Below, in pieces: positions 1-11,765 of a DNA stretch of 64,000 bases. This stretch comes from Arctopsyche grandis (Eukaryota > Arthropoda > Insecta > Trichoptera > Hydropsychidae). The stretch is from assembly GCF_051622035.1 (NCBI RefSeq), contig NC_135358.1, positions 5,657,501 through 5,721,500 on the forward strand, given 5' to 3'. Position 1 is the stretch's first letter, and every line of letters starts with the position of its first letter. A program made the translations under genes and the position numbers. The notes under the pieces were generated by a model, which ran no database searches, had not been told where the DNA came from, and worked only from the letters and a program-made list of their open reading frames with translations.

Positions 1-19
1 AAATATACAATTTACTGCA

Positions 20-2220
20 GAAACACACACATCTTTGTTTCTAATAATGTGAGAAATTTCATTCTTTGATTTTTAATAATGTGACTGCCCAAGATGACCT
101 TTCTAAATGGTTCCCCGCGTTTGCTCGACATGATCGGTCGTCACGCCACATCCTTATGCATAACGTATACTCCTGGTATTCTAAAATTTATTTTTTTGAA
201 ATCTCCACACTTGTCCACGCACTCGTAAACCGGAAGTAGTATTTTTTTTTAAACAATATTTCATTATTTTATTTTGACCTTTTAAATTACTTTAATCTTC
301 TTGATATTTATTGTGTATAATAAAGATAGTGATTTTAAGAAAAAATAAAAAAATAAATCACCAAATTAAATGAACCGGAAGTGGGATTTTTTCCTCTTGG
401 AAAGGTCAAAAATGTTGTGCCCATTATCCTGCCCACACCCCTGAATGTATCAAGCCGAAAATTTATATTTGTATTCTTTATGTACTAACTTAGAGCTGAT
501 AAGGTTTTGGTCAGAATTTGTAATCCGGAAGTAATATTTTTTTTTAAACAATATTTCATTATTTTATTTTGACTTTTTAAAGTATTTTAATATTTTTGAT
601 ATTTATTATGTATAAAAGTGATAGTGATTTTAAGTAATGAAAAAAAATTTAACAAAATCCGACAACCGGAAGTAGAACTTTTGTCGTGTGCAAGTTTCCA
701 TACATTTACGCTCATTATGTATCGAAAATGCTGTCTTGGCTATTAGTATTTCATAATGCTGCCGGTATGTGTGAATGTGTCTGTACGGTTCAATATAGAA
801 TTTTGTTTTGTGACTTGCTTATATTCCTCTAATAAATAGATAAAGTCATGGGTTGGTCACACCCAAATTTTATTTATTTATGTACATATATGAGACTTTT
901 CATCCCAATCCGTTGGGCAGCTTTTGAGAAAATTGGTTCTAAAAACTTATAAAAATAGAAGACCTATAAGGGAAGGTACCACTTCCGGTCAACCTAAAAT
1001 TTCGGAAAAAAACCACAGCGTGATGATATACAATTCAGTGACAGATAACACACACACACACGTACATTATTTAAAAACCATGAATCGATTTAAAATCTCG
1101 AGTTCGAATTTTTGTGTTTATAAACGGAAATAAATTGAGTGAGCATTGACACAATGCATTTAGTATAATATAATATTATAGATAAGAGTTAAAACCAGTA
1201 TCAACAATCCTTCTTCTATTTTCAATAGTCAGTTGTTTTTTTGTGCGGTTTTTCCACTATCATTGAAATTATCTTGAAGAAAATACATTTTTCAGTTATT
1301 AATCAATTCTTATGAATTACTTTACTTTAAATTTTATTCCTTTTGAGTGCAAAATATGCATGGAGGATTTGAGTAGTCTTATTTCGATGATCTTATTTTA
1401 AGTTTCAAAATGTGTTTTATTTGTGAGAAGACGATTATTTTAATATCGGATGAGTGGTTTTTTCCATGCGGTTTTTCATCATTATTGTAAAAACAAGTTT
1501 TTCTGTGGTATAATGTCATATCCGTGTAAACAATCTAACGCTAGCCCTTTAACCCTAAATTCGTTGTAAAAAACTCAAAAAACTGTTTTTATTCCTGCAA
1601 AAGATGTGAATATCGCATTAACAATTCAATTATTTGAAATTTCAGAAATCAAAATCCCAATACCAATACCAATCCAGACACAATATCTTTGTTCAGATTG
1701 TTCATTTTAGCCATCGCTCGTAAATATTTTTGGTTATTTAAAAATTATGTTTATTATAAAATTGATCAATAGAGGATTCGAGGGAAAAATAAATTCAATC
1801 TTCTCAATGATTGAGAATAAATAAATAAATAAAATAAACAAAATAACTAAACGTTACTTTGTTTATTTAAACCTTTGTTTGGAAAATTTACAGTTTTATT
1901 GATTATAAATAATGACAAAATATAATTATTAGAAAATAAACCATTTTACAATTTTCACATATACATATGTAGGTAAGAGAAAAAAGAAAAAAAATAAACA
2001 TTAAAAATAAAAAAGAGATAAAAATAATATAGTACCAATTATACTAATAAAATAATGATATTAATAATAATAACATTAATAACCTAGATTATTGTTATAA
2101 TAATTAACTAAAAATAATAATTAAATTCAAATAATGCAAATTAGTACACGTAAATAATTAATACATACATATACGTATGTACGTTTCAATGCAACAGCAG
2201 GGTTAAGATATACTTATCTA
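20..2220. repeat. AT-rich upstream region with dispersed-repeat remnants
   Basis: No gene is visible here. Positions 20-110 resemble 7378-7470 in direct orientation. Positions 365-865 match 42200-42700 in reverse orientation, including the CCGGAAGTGGGA core and the GTCATGGGTTGGTCACAC end. Positions 890-1110 match the end of a repeat also found at 40830-41110 and 43010-43220, including the (CA)n tract and the CTCGAGTTCGAAT motif. Positions 1140-2220 are very AT-rich, with runs of AAT and ATA, and I see nothing else there. The two modules occur in different relative orientations in the two loci, so they are probably separate elements. Confidence 0.6.
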
Positions 2221-2280
2221 TAGTAATAAAACCACAGAACAACAGTGCTCCTAATCATTCGCTACTATTCTTTCCGATTG
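2220..2280 (+). promoter_or_regulatory. probable 5' UTR exon of the BTB-Kelch gene
   Basis: A strong donor (GATTG/GTAAGT) at 2280/2281 pairs with the acceptor at 2349. No start codon in frame with the BTB exon is needed here. The transcription start is not determined; the first half of this stretch is a guess. Confidence 0.45.
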
Positions 2281-2376
2281 GTAAGTCTAACTTTATTATG
2301 CTCAGCACTTATAGTTATATTGTCTAATTTTCAATGTTTTTTTTTTCAGGAGAAATCTAAGAAAATCAGAAACAAG

Positions 2377-4741
2377 ATGTTCGTAGTGAAATCGATGTCC
2401 GATTTTGCTGCAAAACGGGTGGAGTATTTGTATGATGCCATGCAACAAGATAAGAAATGCGACACCGGTTTTACTGTCCGAGGCCGAAAGTATCTTAATT
2501 CGAATCCAAAAATATTTAAAATCCAAATTGTTTTGTCAGTTTAAAATATAATTTTTCATAATTGCAGCTTCCCCGCGCACTTGGTCGTCCTAATGGCGTG
2601 CAGCGAATTCTTTGGGACAAAGGAAGGTCTAGTGGAGGGGATCTTTTCAGATTTTGACTTCGAGGTTATCGAAGCAATCCTGAAGTATTGTTACACTGGA
2701 GAAATAAGTAAGAGTTCATAAAAATCAAATAAAATCAATTATTTTCGTCTTCAAATGTAATCATCTGAAATTTAAGGTATCGACGAAAATCACGTTGAAA
2801 AATTAATGGAGCTAGCCAACCGACTCGAAATAAAAATTCCAAAGCAATTTAAAACAGTTGATCTTTCAAACTGTCTGGAAGTTTTGATATCAACGGAAGA
2901 TTCCGAATTAATAACAAAAGCAATGGATTTGACTCTGACTAATTTTGAGACGGTGAGTGTTGATTATATAAAAAATTTTCTTGAATAGTGATCGTAAGTG
3001 AAAGTAAGAAGAGGTTTGTAAAAATATGTGTCACTTAAATATTTTTCAATTCCACTTCTGTTTTAGCTGCACAAAACTCAAGATTTTCTCAATCTGCCAG
3101 CGTCCAACGTGATCGAAATCTTGAAATCGGACGATTTGATCGTGCCTTCAGAAGAAGACGTACTCAATGCTGTGAAATTGTGGGTAAATCATGATGATGC
3201 GAACCGTAAAAAAGAATTGGCACCGCTGATGAGATCTGTGAGGTTATCCCTGCTGCCGTTGGAGGTATTTGAAATTAAATGAATGTTACAGTTTAGTGAT
3301 AAAAATAATTCGAATAATGTGTTATGTTTTCAGTTTCTCGTTGATGAATTAATCACGTTACGTCATTCGTGTGCAGAGTGTATTACCCTAATTAGACAAG
3401 CAATTATGGATAAGAATGATCGATCTTTCATCCAAAGAGAGGCCCCTCGTATAAAAAAGGAAAAAATAGCACTGGTTGGGGGAAATTATTTTGATGTGAG
3501 AGTTTTATATCACAAGTATAATATTTTGATTGTATTTTAAATTAATTACTTTATTGTAAAATGTGTTTTCAGGTGGCAAGTACCATCGATATATTTGACG
3601 GACAAAAGAAAAGTTGGACTCTATCCAAAGACATTGGAATTCATAAAATAACTTTTGCGTCCGTCATCGTGAAAGATTGGATCCTTATAATCTGCGGACG
3701 TGATTCTTCGAATAAAGCAGTGACTTCAGTAACGTTTTCCAGTGTTGTGAAATACCTGCTTATAGAGATCGGTACCAAATAACATCAATAACAAATTTAT
3801 TTGTTTTCAGGTGGAATACATTGATTTGAAAAACGGTCAGAAACATCCATTGAAGCCATTAAATCAAGCCCGTTGTGAATTCTCAGCAGTGACACTTTGT
3901 CGCGATTCATCTACGGATGTCTACGCCATTGGTGGTTATGGAGATGGCTTTTTATCTTCGGTAGAAAGGTGATTAAATTGCAATCATTTCATCAGATTGA
4001 TTAAAAGAGCAGTTAACGCTTATTTATTTCGATTAGGTGGAACAGCAAGACTGGGGATTGGAAGATCATCGCTCCATTATTGATGGCTGTTAGTTATCAT
4101 AGTGCTACTGTCATCGATGACAAAATCTTTGTAACAGGCGGAATTGCGCGTGAACATGCGAAAAATACGAATAAAGTGCAGATGTATTCAGTGGAGACCA
4201 ATTCTTGGACTTACAGCGCTCAGATGATTCAGGCAAGACATGGTCATTCGGTGAATATCAATTAGTTTTATAAACAACTATCGCAAATAATATGAAACTA
4301 TCCAAATTAAAATTAACTAAATTTTGATTCCACCATTTTAGAGCATCGCATTCAAAGGGAAACTTTACGTCGCTGGTGGAAATACAACAATACAAAAATC
4401 TTTTATTTGTTTCGACAATGTCGAGCATTACGATCCGAATGCAAATGTGTGGACAGCATTCACCAAACTACCGAAACTTGCATCCGGAATCAGTCTCTGC
4501 TGTTTCCAAAATAAACTACTTTGCATGGGTGAGTTCTTTTATAACTTAATTTGATTTTATAGGTCTGAAATGTAGAATTTATTTATGGTTTTGATTTTTA
4601 GGTGGACGTGATATCGATAATTATTTCAGTGATGTTTGGGAATACGACGAGACGAGGAAATCCTGGAAAGCTTCAAAAAGTCTTAGCAAAGAAAGATATA
4701 ATGCGGTTGCACATGTCATTCCGTATGATTCGATTATTTGA
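2377..4741 (+). CDS. BTB-BACK-Kelch protein (kelch-like, Cullin-3 adaptor type)
   Basis: Ten coding exons: 2377-2489, 2568-2707, 2777-2952, 3067-3264, 3334-3495, 3573-3728, 3811-3968, 4037-4250, 4342-4528 and 4602-4741. They join to 1644 nt (547 residues and TGA), and all introns are short (69-114 bp) with GT/AG ends. A 5' UTR exon probably ends at 2280 before GTAAGT, and the acceptor TTTTTTCAG at 2349 opens the start exon; the first ATG there is 2377. Residues ~15-110 form a BTB domain (FPAHLVVLMACSEFF, then YCYTGEIS). Residues ~130-245 form a BACK domain (LWVNHDDANRKKELAPLM). From ~256 to the end run about six Kelch blades with repeated GG and W positions (ALVGGN, YAIGGYGDG, FVTGGI, YVAGGN, CMGGRD). 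Such proteins present substrates to Cullin-3 ubiquitin ligases. The substrate is unknown, and I cannot assign a specific orthologue. Confidence 0.9.
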
Positions 4742-4769
4742 CCGACTGCAGTTTTTTCTATTTTTTTTA

Positions 4770-4860
4770 AATAAACGTAACATGAAATAGTGATTAAATG
4801 TATTTAATGTATACTTTTTGTAATATTTGAATTTTTATTGTATCTAAATTTTTGAATAAA
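4770..4860 (+). terminator. poly(A) signals of the BTB-Kelch gene
   Basis: AATAAA occurs at 4770-4775, 29 bases after the stop codon, and again at 4855-4860. Either or both could direct 3' end formation before the Helitron that begins at 4897. Confidence 0.6.
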
Positions 4861-5137
4861 TACATAATATGCAACAACTTCTCAAAATATATTTTACTAG
4901 CTGTATAACCCGGCTTCGCTCAGTGTTTATAAAATAAACCGCTTAAACATGACTAAGCTAATAGTAAACATTTAATTAAAAAAAAAAAATTTAAAAATTT
5001 AAAAAAAAAATCAAAAAAAAAAATTTAAAAAAAATAATAAAAAAAAAATAAAAAAAATAAAAAATCAAAAAAAAAAAAATCAAAAAAAAAATTAAAAAAA
5101 TCAAAAAAAAATAAAAATCAAAATTTTTTTTTGCCTT

Positions 5138-5536
5138 CTAGGGCTTCGCCCTCGGCGCCCCCCTGAGCCTTTGCCTTCTAGGGCTTCGCCCCTCCACGCC
5201 CCATGAGCAATTGCCGTTTAGGGCTTCGCCCCCATGATCAGTTGCCTTTTAGGGCTTCGCCCCTCCGCGCCCCCATGATTAAATGCCGTCTAGGGCTTCG
5301 CCCCCCCTAGTTAATGCCTTTTAGGGCTTCGCCCCCCGCGCCCCCAAGATTAATTGCCGTTTAGGGCTTCGCCCCCCTTAGTTAATGCCTTTTAGGGCTT
5401 CGCCCCTCCGCGCCCCCATGATTAAATGCCGTCTAAGGCTTCGCCCCCATGATCAGTTGCCTTTTAGGGCTTCGCCCCTCCGCGCCCCCATGATTAATTG
5501 CCGTCTAGGGCTTCGCCCCCCTTAGTTAATGCCTAT
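5138..5536. repeat. tandem array of GGGCTTCGCCC hairpin units inside the Helitron
   Basis: Eleven copies of a 30-45 bp unit centred on (T)AGGGCTTCGCCCC, separated by short links such as TTAATGCC and CATGATCAGTTGCC. A twelfth, altered copy reads AGGGCTTGCGCCCC. Each core is self-complementary, with a short stem and a TTC loop. The core resembles the CCCGGCTTCGCTC terminal hairpin of the same Helitron, so the array may have grown from copies of the element's own 3' end. Confidence 0.85.
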
Positions 5537-5549
5537 TAGGGCTTGCGCC

Positions 5550-5912
5550 CCATGAGGCTGGGCCCCCCGGGCCCCCTTCGGGGCCCCACGGGGCTGCGCC
5601 CCTTGTGGCGCCCCCTTTTGAGCCCCATGGGGCTGCGCCCCATGAGGCTGGGCCCCCCGGGCCCCCATTCGGGGCCCCACGGGGCTGCGCCCCTTGTGGC
5701 GCCCCCTTTTGAGCCCCATGGGGCTGCGCCCCATGATGCTGGGCCCCCCGGGCCCCCTTCGGGGCCCCACGGGGCTGCGCCCCATGTGGCGCCCCCTTTT
5801 GAGCCCCATGGGGCTGTGCCCCATGAGGCTGGGCCCCCCGGGCCCCCTTCGGGGCCCCACGGGGCTGCGCCCCTTGTGGCGCCCCTGGCGGGGCCCCATG
5901 AAGCTACTTGCG
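5550..5912. repeat. 90-bp GC-rich minisatellite, four units
   Basis: Four consecutive units begin near 5551, 5641, 5731 and 5821, each starting ATGAGGCTGGGCCCCCC or close to it. They continue through TTCGGGGCCCCACGGGGC, GCCCC and GAGCCCCATGGGGCTG. Each unit contains several overlapping palindromes (GGGCCCCCCGGGCCC, GGGGCTGCGCCCC). The composition is extreme against AT-rich surroundings. Because the period is a multiple of three and lacks A/T-rich stops, long open frames appear on both strands; I regard these as artefacts. Confidence 0.9.
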
Positions 5913-6639
5913 CCCCCGCGGGGGTGAATCCATTGAATCGAAAAAAACAAATCGGCGCCCATGGATCGAAAAAAAAAAAAAAATCGAATCACGTGTTCGA
6001 TGACGTCACCGATCTACGGACGACGACGACGACCAAGGATACATACAAAGTCTCTTTCCAAATTATAGATTAGATTTGTCGGTGAATATTTAATGTTCAT
6101 TTATCGATTTATGTTATTTCTTACATAAATAAATAATATTATCCAAATGAGCTGATCAATAACAGAGTAGCCAAAATCAAAAACATATATTTCATATCTT
6201 TAACTCATGATTATAATTATACAAAATTAATACAAAAATTTATTCAATTCACGAATTTTTATACCTACTTCATTTCATATAATTTTTCTTGTTAGATAAA
6301 ATGATTTTAAATTCCTAAAATTAATTCAAATCGATCGTATCAACATTTTTCAATAACTAAAAATAAAGAAAAGGCAGACTCGTTTGTTAATATTGTATAT
6401 TTCTGAAGATTTTAGCACATGGCGCTGAAACTTTTATTTTATTAATATGTTTCTATTGTAAAATTCGTTTCAAAATAATGTAACCCCGTGAATTCAAACG
6501 ATTTTATAGATTTCCGCCCGTTTATTAAATTGCAGTTATTCTCAAACGATTTGTAGAATTGTTTGTCACGTTCTCTTCGACGAAGTCAACGTTTATTTTT
6601 CTCATAAATAAACAGTTTTCAAATCCTTTATGACATTTT

Positions 6640-8310
6640 TTTTAATGCTAGCCCTAGTGATTCTCCAATAATTTTTTTTGATAATTAAATTTTTTTGTGT
6701 TTTCAATGATATTTCACTGATTTTAAGGTTGTTTTTACACTTTTATTTAGTTAAATAATATTTTTATGGAATAATTCTATTGGATCTATTTTCAAGCGAT
6801 CCATCTATGTATTCAGTAAGTATCAACAATTTCAAGAAACGTTTTTCAATTCTTTATATCTTTTTTTTATTTTTATATTCTCCTATATTATTGATTCAAA
6901 GTAATCAAAATATTACTTTAACCCTTTCTAATCGTATGTTCTGCAAGCCCTGTAAACTCTGCAAGCTCTGTACTTGTTATGTCTAGCTTAGCTACATATG
7001 TACATATGTAGACACGATCTCAAATCAAATCCATTTAAGATAAATCATGAATGAAAACTATTTTTTTAGTATCCAAAATCAACAAGTGAATTATGTACAT
7101 ATTTTACATTTTTTAAAGATCCAGAATTATTCTCAAACTGTCTTCTTAATGTAACCATATAAACAATTTCGTATATAATTCGAAACTCGTATCTTATAAC
7201 TCAAAACTTGTATACGTAAATCTCGTCAGCACAAAATTACTATTTGGAAAATAAAATATAAGCATTTCCGAATTATGTTGATAATTTTTGCCAACTCCTA
7301 CCCGTCCCCTAAATTTTTTGCAGTTTCTGCCACCGTGACAATTTACAAAATCAACGTGAACCGCAAATACATTTAATGCAGAAACACGCACATCTTTGTA
7401 TCTAATAATATGAGAAATTTTATTGTTTGTTTTTTAATAATGTGATTGCCCAAGATGACCTTTCTAAATGTAGCTGTATACATATATATTTTTTGTTAAA
7501 CGGGTTATATTGCAAAAGTGAATCGCTACCATGATAGCCGTCGCTACGAAAATCGTTTTTTACGAGATTTTTTTTATTATCGACTGTCTAGTCATTCGCG
7601 CAATAATATTTGCGCAGTTTTCAGTACCCCGAATTTTCATAGCGACGGTTTGTTTTTTTATACTTCTTATATTTCTCAAAAACATAGATTAAGTCATGGG
7701 TCGGTCACATCCGATTTTTTTTATAATGCTAGCACTAGCGACTGACAAAAAAATTTAATAAATACATTTTTTTGGGTTATCAATGATTTTAAATTTGTTT
7801 TTCATAATTTTATTTGGCTTATTAATATTTTTAGGGGATAATTCTATTGGACGAATTTTTAATCTATGTTTTCAGTAAGTGTCAAAAACATCAAGAAACG
7901 TTTTTCAATTTTTTATATATTTTTATATTTTCTTTAGTATTTATTCTATGTAATCACAATATTTCTACTTGTGTGTAGTAGAGCTAGGCTCTACATGGCT
8001 CTGTAAGTTCTGTAGTCGTATGTCGAGCTTAGCTCGACACGAACTTCAAATCCATTTTTAAGATAAACCATGAATGAAAACTATATTTTTTTTATTTATT
8101 TTTGTATTCCAAATCAACTATTGAATCTTTGAGAACACTTTTGGTTTGTGTTTTAGATTTTTTAAAGATCTAGTGTTTCTCAAACTTTTGTAAAGCGTTT
8201 TTTTTTTCAAAAAACAATTATTTTATGGGGGCAAAAAAATTGATTGTCCTAGAATTATTCTCAAACTGTTTTCTTCTTAATTCAACTACATAAACATTTT
8301 CAATTCAGTG
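6640..8310. repeat. diverged direct duplication (6640-7170 and 7725-8310)
   Basis: Two non-adjacent units in the same orientation share an ordered series of blocks. These are ATGCTAGC.CTAG, GGATAATTCTATTGGA, TTCAGTAAGT, TCAAGAAACGTTTTTCAAT, the CTCTGTA/GTCTAGCTTAGCT region, AATCATGAATGAAAACTAT, and AGAATTATTCTCAAACTGT. The intervening 7170-7725 holds another repeat piece (7378-7470, like 20-110). No protein-coding signal is convincing in either unit. This is probably an unclassified repeat or an old segmental duplication. Confidence 0.65.
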
Positions 8311-8939
8311 ATTTTGAAACTTTTTCATTCAAAAAATACTATTTAATCATTAATGATTACGAGACGTCAATAAATATTTTTTTGTAAATTACGAAAGTTT
8401 AAGACCAACACGTTAAAATTATGATGTTGAATTCAGTTTTTCAGTTCAGTTCAGTCTTTTCCAACTTTTAATGTGTTCTTCCTCTAGTTAATAAGACATT
8501 TCTGATAACTGTGTATAGATATATTTCAATAACAACGGCTTCTGTTACTTGACTTACATTTTATTTGTACCTATTTCATTACCAATAATTCAATAATTTG
8601 GGTTACTGATTTGTTTGATTAATTTAATTTTAATATTTTAAATATCTTTTATATTTTCATTACTAATATTTTTATACGATGGCAAGAAAATATACGTAGA
8701 GTAAGGCGATGATGCAATCGCGCAACTTGAGTTGATGGAGAATTATATGATATTATCGTCCTCGATTCAAGATAATACAGGCTAATTTTCAAATTTATCT
8801 TGGGTACCAATACAATACTAATACAATGTAGCGAACCACATCCATGTAGATCCACAGCCACAACTATGGTTAAAAAATCAAGAAAAGCGAGATTGAGAAA
8901 ATCATTTTTTTCCAATCTTTGGCAAATATGTAATTGATT

Positions 8940-8995
8940 TCATTTAATATTAAAATAACTAAATGTCCCGGTTTGGATCTGGCAGCCCTAAACAT
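8940..8995. repeat. fragment of a MITE family with a GGGTTGTC-like end
   Basis: The stretch AAATGTCCCGGTTTGGATCTGG followed by CAGCCCTA resembles parts of the terminal-repeat element at 24317-24677 (AAATGTCCCGGTTTAC and GACAACCCTA). It is too short to delimit. Confidence 0.35.
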
Positions 8996-9113
8996 ACAAC
9001 TTTATTTTAATTCGTGTATTAATAACGGGTGACCGTCACCGCACCGAATGTTAAAAAATCGAAAATGTTCGTTTACTATGCATACATATGAAAAACGGTT
9101 AGTATATATATAT

Positions 9114-9284
9114 CAGTGGCGTGCGGTAAAACTCCCTCTCCCTCCGTCGTACATCCTCACTTAATTTGCGCGAGCAGGATACAAGAGGAACAGGCTTTTC
9201 CTCCCATATCCTACGCGCGCACATTAAACAAGGTTAAATTAAATTGCATGAAAAAAAGAAAGGTAATTTCACCGCATGCCACTC
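9114..9284. mobile_element. short hAT-like MITE
   Basis: The ends are CAGTGGCGTGCGGT and ACCGCATGCCACTC, near-perfect inverted repeats, flanked on both sides by ATATATAT. That is an 8-bp match, though in an AT-repeat context. The CAGTGGCG start and 8-bp duplication fit hAT elements. The middle contains ACTTAATTTGCGCGAGCAGG and an AGGCTTTTCCTCCC block that also lies inside the MITE at 57875-58210. Confidence 0.6.
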
Positions 9285-9303
9285 ATATATATTATATAAA
9301 CAT

Positions 9304-9424
9304 AGTACCGTTTACCATGCACCCTTTTTTTTATCTTTCGACTTCATATCTTTCGATTTTCGATCTTTGCCTTCCGATATTTGCTTTTTCAATCTTTTGA
9401 CTTTCGGTGCCGTGAGGTAGACCC
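9304..9424. repeat. single arm of the long-TIR MITE found at 57875-58210
   Basis: Reads TACCGTTTACCATGCACCC, then CGATCTTTGCCTTCCGATAT, then CGTGAGGTAGACCC, matching the right arm of the element at 58095-58210. The left arm is not recognisable here. Confidence 0.55.
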
Positions 9425-9730
9425 ATTAATAATATACAACTTTATTTTAATTTGTGTATTTAATTCCTTTCCGAAACCACCCGCTGAAATCAACGGGCAC
9501 AACAATAGTGATTGACATAAAGAGAGGCAGTATGCGTTATCGAAGAGCTTAGGACCAAAATATATTTAAAAAAAAGTTCATTTGACAGAAAAATGACAGT
9601 TCGAGATTCAAAGCAATGAGGTCATCACGATTGTGTCGACGAACCTAATCGTCAACAGTTCGATCGTAGTTATTATTTATTACTATGCCAAATATATATT
9701 TATGACAACCGCACGCCGTATCGATCCGCA

Positions 9731-11694
9731 ATGTCTTGTTATACACAATATTACAAGGATGACGCGTCGGTGACCGTGTATGACTCCGAAGATGTCGACA
9801 ATGTCACATTCTACAAGATCAGAGTCAACATCAACAAGGTAACATGGACGCTGACACACAGATATAAAGATTTCGACGAGTTGCATTCTAGATTAGTAGT
9901 GGACCACGGCGTTACCAAAGACCTATTGCCGCCAAAAAAGGCCATCAGAAACAGATGTCCCAAGTTTATAGAGCAGCGTAGAGAGGCCCTTGACACGTAT
10001 TTGAAGAGTGTTTTCAATTATTTGCAACTTACAATGCCTAGAGAGTTCGCAACTTTCCTTGAATTTCCACAGTATGATACACTTTTCATATTCCAACAAC
10101 TCGCATTGAAATTCTTCATCGAAGGCGACAAACTTTTAGCGAGTGGAGAATTTTTTGAACTTTTTGCAATAGAGGTACAATCGACCATTCATTATTATAC
10201 ACATACATCTGACGAATATTGTATTATTGTATCCAATGATATTTTATTTCAGCTTTTTGCTATAAGTCAACGTTTAAAACAGGCGTGTTCGTCTTTCGAA
10301 TTGGCCGATAGGAAGTATGACTTTAGTCACGTGCTAGATTTCTGCTCCCAGTTGAAGAAGTTGATTGTTCGAGGTGAAAGCAAACATCTTGGGAATAGTA
10401 ACATAATTCCTAACACGTTGGGTATTGACATGTCCCCGTTCAAAACTATACAAAAAATTGCCGTCTTCGACTATCCGATGCATATGATTACTTGCACAGG
10501 TAAATGCATATAAAAGTTTTTGTAATGTTATGGATTTTTGATATTTATATGATTACGTAACTTTTTTTGATCATACAGGGACACTAAGAGACACATTGAA
10601 ATCTTTACATGTGAATTTTACTGAAGCTAATAAAATAAGTGATATTGTTCTGTGTGATTTTGTACATAAGGAAGTTTCCGATGATGACAACGACAATTTG
10701 GTATGTTTCAGACATTATTTAACCCTTTGAATGCTGACCAACGCCGATCGGCGTTTTGCCAACAAGTCCATGGGCCTGAAAAACACTAACAGGCGTTGTA
10801 TTTTAAGCATGTACAAAGTAAACAAGAATACTACCCGCTAAGCCTTTTCAGGTAGCATTGAAAAAAAAATGCATTGAACATGGTTCGTGTAATCCGTGTC
10901 ATTCATTTGTCAACGTTTATAAAGACTGGTTAACACCGGAATTTCTGAATTTATAACCATAGCAGAATTTTCTGATGGAAATCCCCAACTGCTAAGACTT
11001 TCAACAGAAAAGACGTCGGCACTCAAAGGGTTTATGTATTTTTATTTTATCTTTAAAATTTTAATTATTTTAATAATATTTTTAGATATGGAAGGAATTG
11101 CAAGAAGTCAATTTTGGATGTAATTATATAATGGAAATAGATTCGAGCATAAAATTGTTACCGAAGCTGCAAACATTGACGATGCGTCAAAATAAATTAA
11201 CGGACATTTCAAATTTGTCTAGCTTGCCTCAATTGTCGTATTTGGATTTGAGTGAAAATTTATTTTCAAAGTGTGAAGATTGGCATTCGAAATTGGGAAA
11301 GATATCCACCATCAATTTGTCGCAAAATAAGATATCATCGTTGGCCGGCTTCAGCAAATTGTACTCGTTAGAAAATTTAGATCTTAGCTGCAATGTTATA
11401 TCGGACGTGGAGGAGGTCCAACATATTTGTAAGCTGCCTTGTTTGGAGAATTTGAGATTGACTGCAAATCCGGTCGCCTCGGTGGTGGACTATAGAGTGA
11501 AAGTCATCGAGCAATTCAACAACAGGATGAGTGACATTTGTTTAGACAGTGAAAAGCCTTCTGAAAAAGAATTGGACACGGCTAGGGTCCTCCAAGCTCT
11601 TAGGATTGTCAAAGAGGGCAAAACGCCTAATTTTTTCAATAGTAATGACCATGTGTATTCGACGTTTACGGCACAGGGAGGTAGCGGTCTTTAA
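9731..11694 (+). CDS. NISCH: nischarin-like PX-LRR protein
   Basis: Coding exons 9731-10174, 10253-10499, 10579-10700 and 11086-11694 join to 1422 nt (473 residues and TAA). Residues ~10-115 form a PX domain with HRYKDFDELH at 43-52, the Arg-Tyr pair that in this family binds 3-phosphoinositides, and LLPPKK at 65-70. Residues ~270-420 hold leucine-rich repeats (LTMRQNKLTDISNLSSLPQL, LSYLDLSENLF, LENLDLSCNVI), followed by the family's conserved SEKELDTARVLQAL segment. Nischarin acts on endosomes and binds integrin alpha5, Rac/PAK and Rabs in vertebrates. This protein ends soon after the LRR region, as in short invertebrate forms. The first intron (10175-10252) is 78 bp without a stop codon, so its retention would add 26 residues; alignment to nischarin favours removal. 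An ATG at 9702 opens an out-of-frame overlapping upstream frame if transcription starts that early. Confidence 0.9.
10723..11030. mobile_element. piggyBac-type MITE in the last intron of the nischarin-like gene
   Basis: Starts CCCTTTGAATGCTGACC directly after TTAA (10719-10722) and ends GTCGGCACTCAAAGGG followed by TTTA. The TIRs and TTAA target are typical of piggyBac derivatives; the right TTAA has one change. A subterminal palindrome CGCCGATCGGCG lies near the left end. No coding capacity. A second, larger copy lies at 40435-41588. Confidence 0.75.
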
Positions 11695-11765
11695 TCACAA
11701 CTGATAATCACTCTTATCATTTTTACTAACGAACGATTGATTACACATTGATTGGAACGCTTTTG

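Larger units (their letters stand above)
4897..6074 (-). mobile_element. non-autonomous Helitron, complete ends
   Basis: On the minus strand the element begins 5'-TCTAATCTATAATTTGG preceded by host A (6074/6075). It ends GCGAAGCCGGGTTATACAGC then CTAG followed by host T (4897/4896). A 5' TC, a 3' CTAG with a GC-rich subterminal hairpin, and insertion between A and T without target duplication are the hallmarks of Helitrons. Just inside the 5' end is the GAGACTTTGTATGTAT motif shared with 46508 and 61055. No RepHel protein is encoded. The inside holds an A-rich stretch (4975-5125) and two GC-rich arrays. It lies 37 bases after the second BTB-Kelch poly(A) signal. Confidence 0.82.

Noticed and set aside
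5138-5536. CRISPR-like array
   Set aside because: Units are hairpin-forming and irregular in length, with no conserved-length spacers, in a eukaryotic mobile element.
5522-6073. Overlapping long open frames on both strands (156 and 176 codons) rich in Pro, Gly and Arg
   Set aside because: They coincide with a GC-rich 90-bp repeat whose period is a multiple of three. Openness on both strands is a composition effect, and the region lies inside a Helitron.
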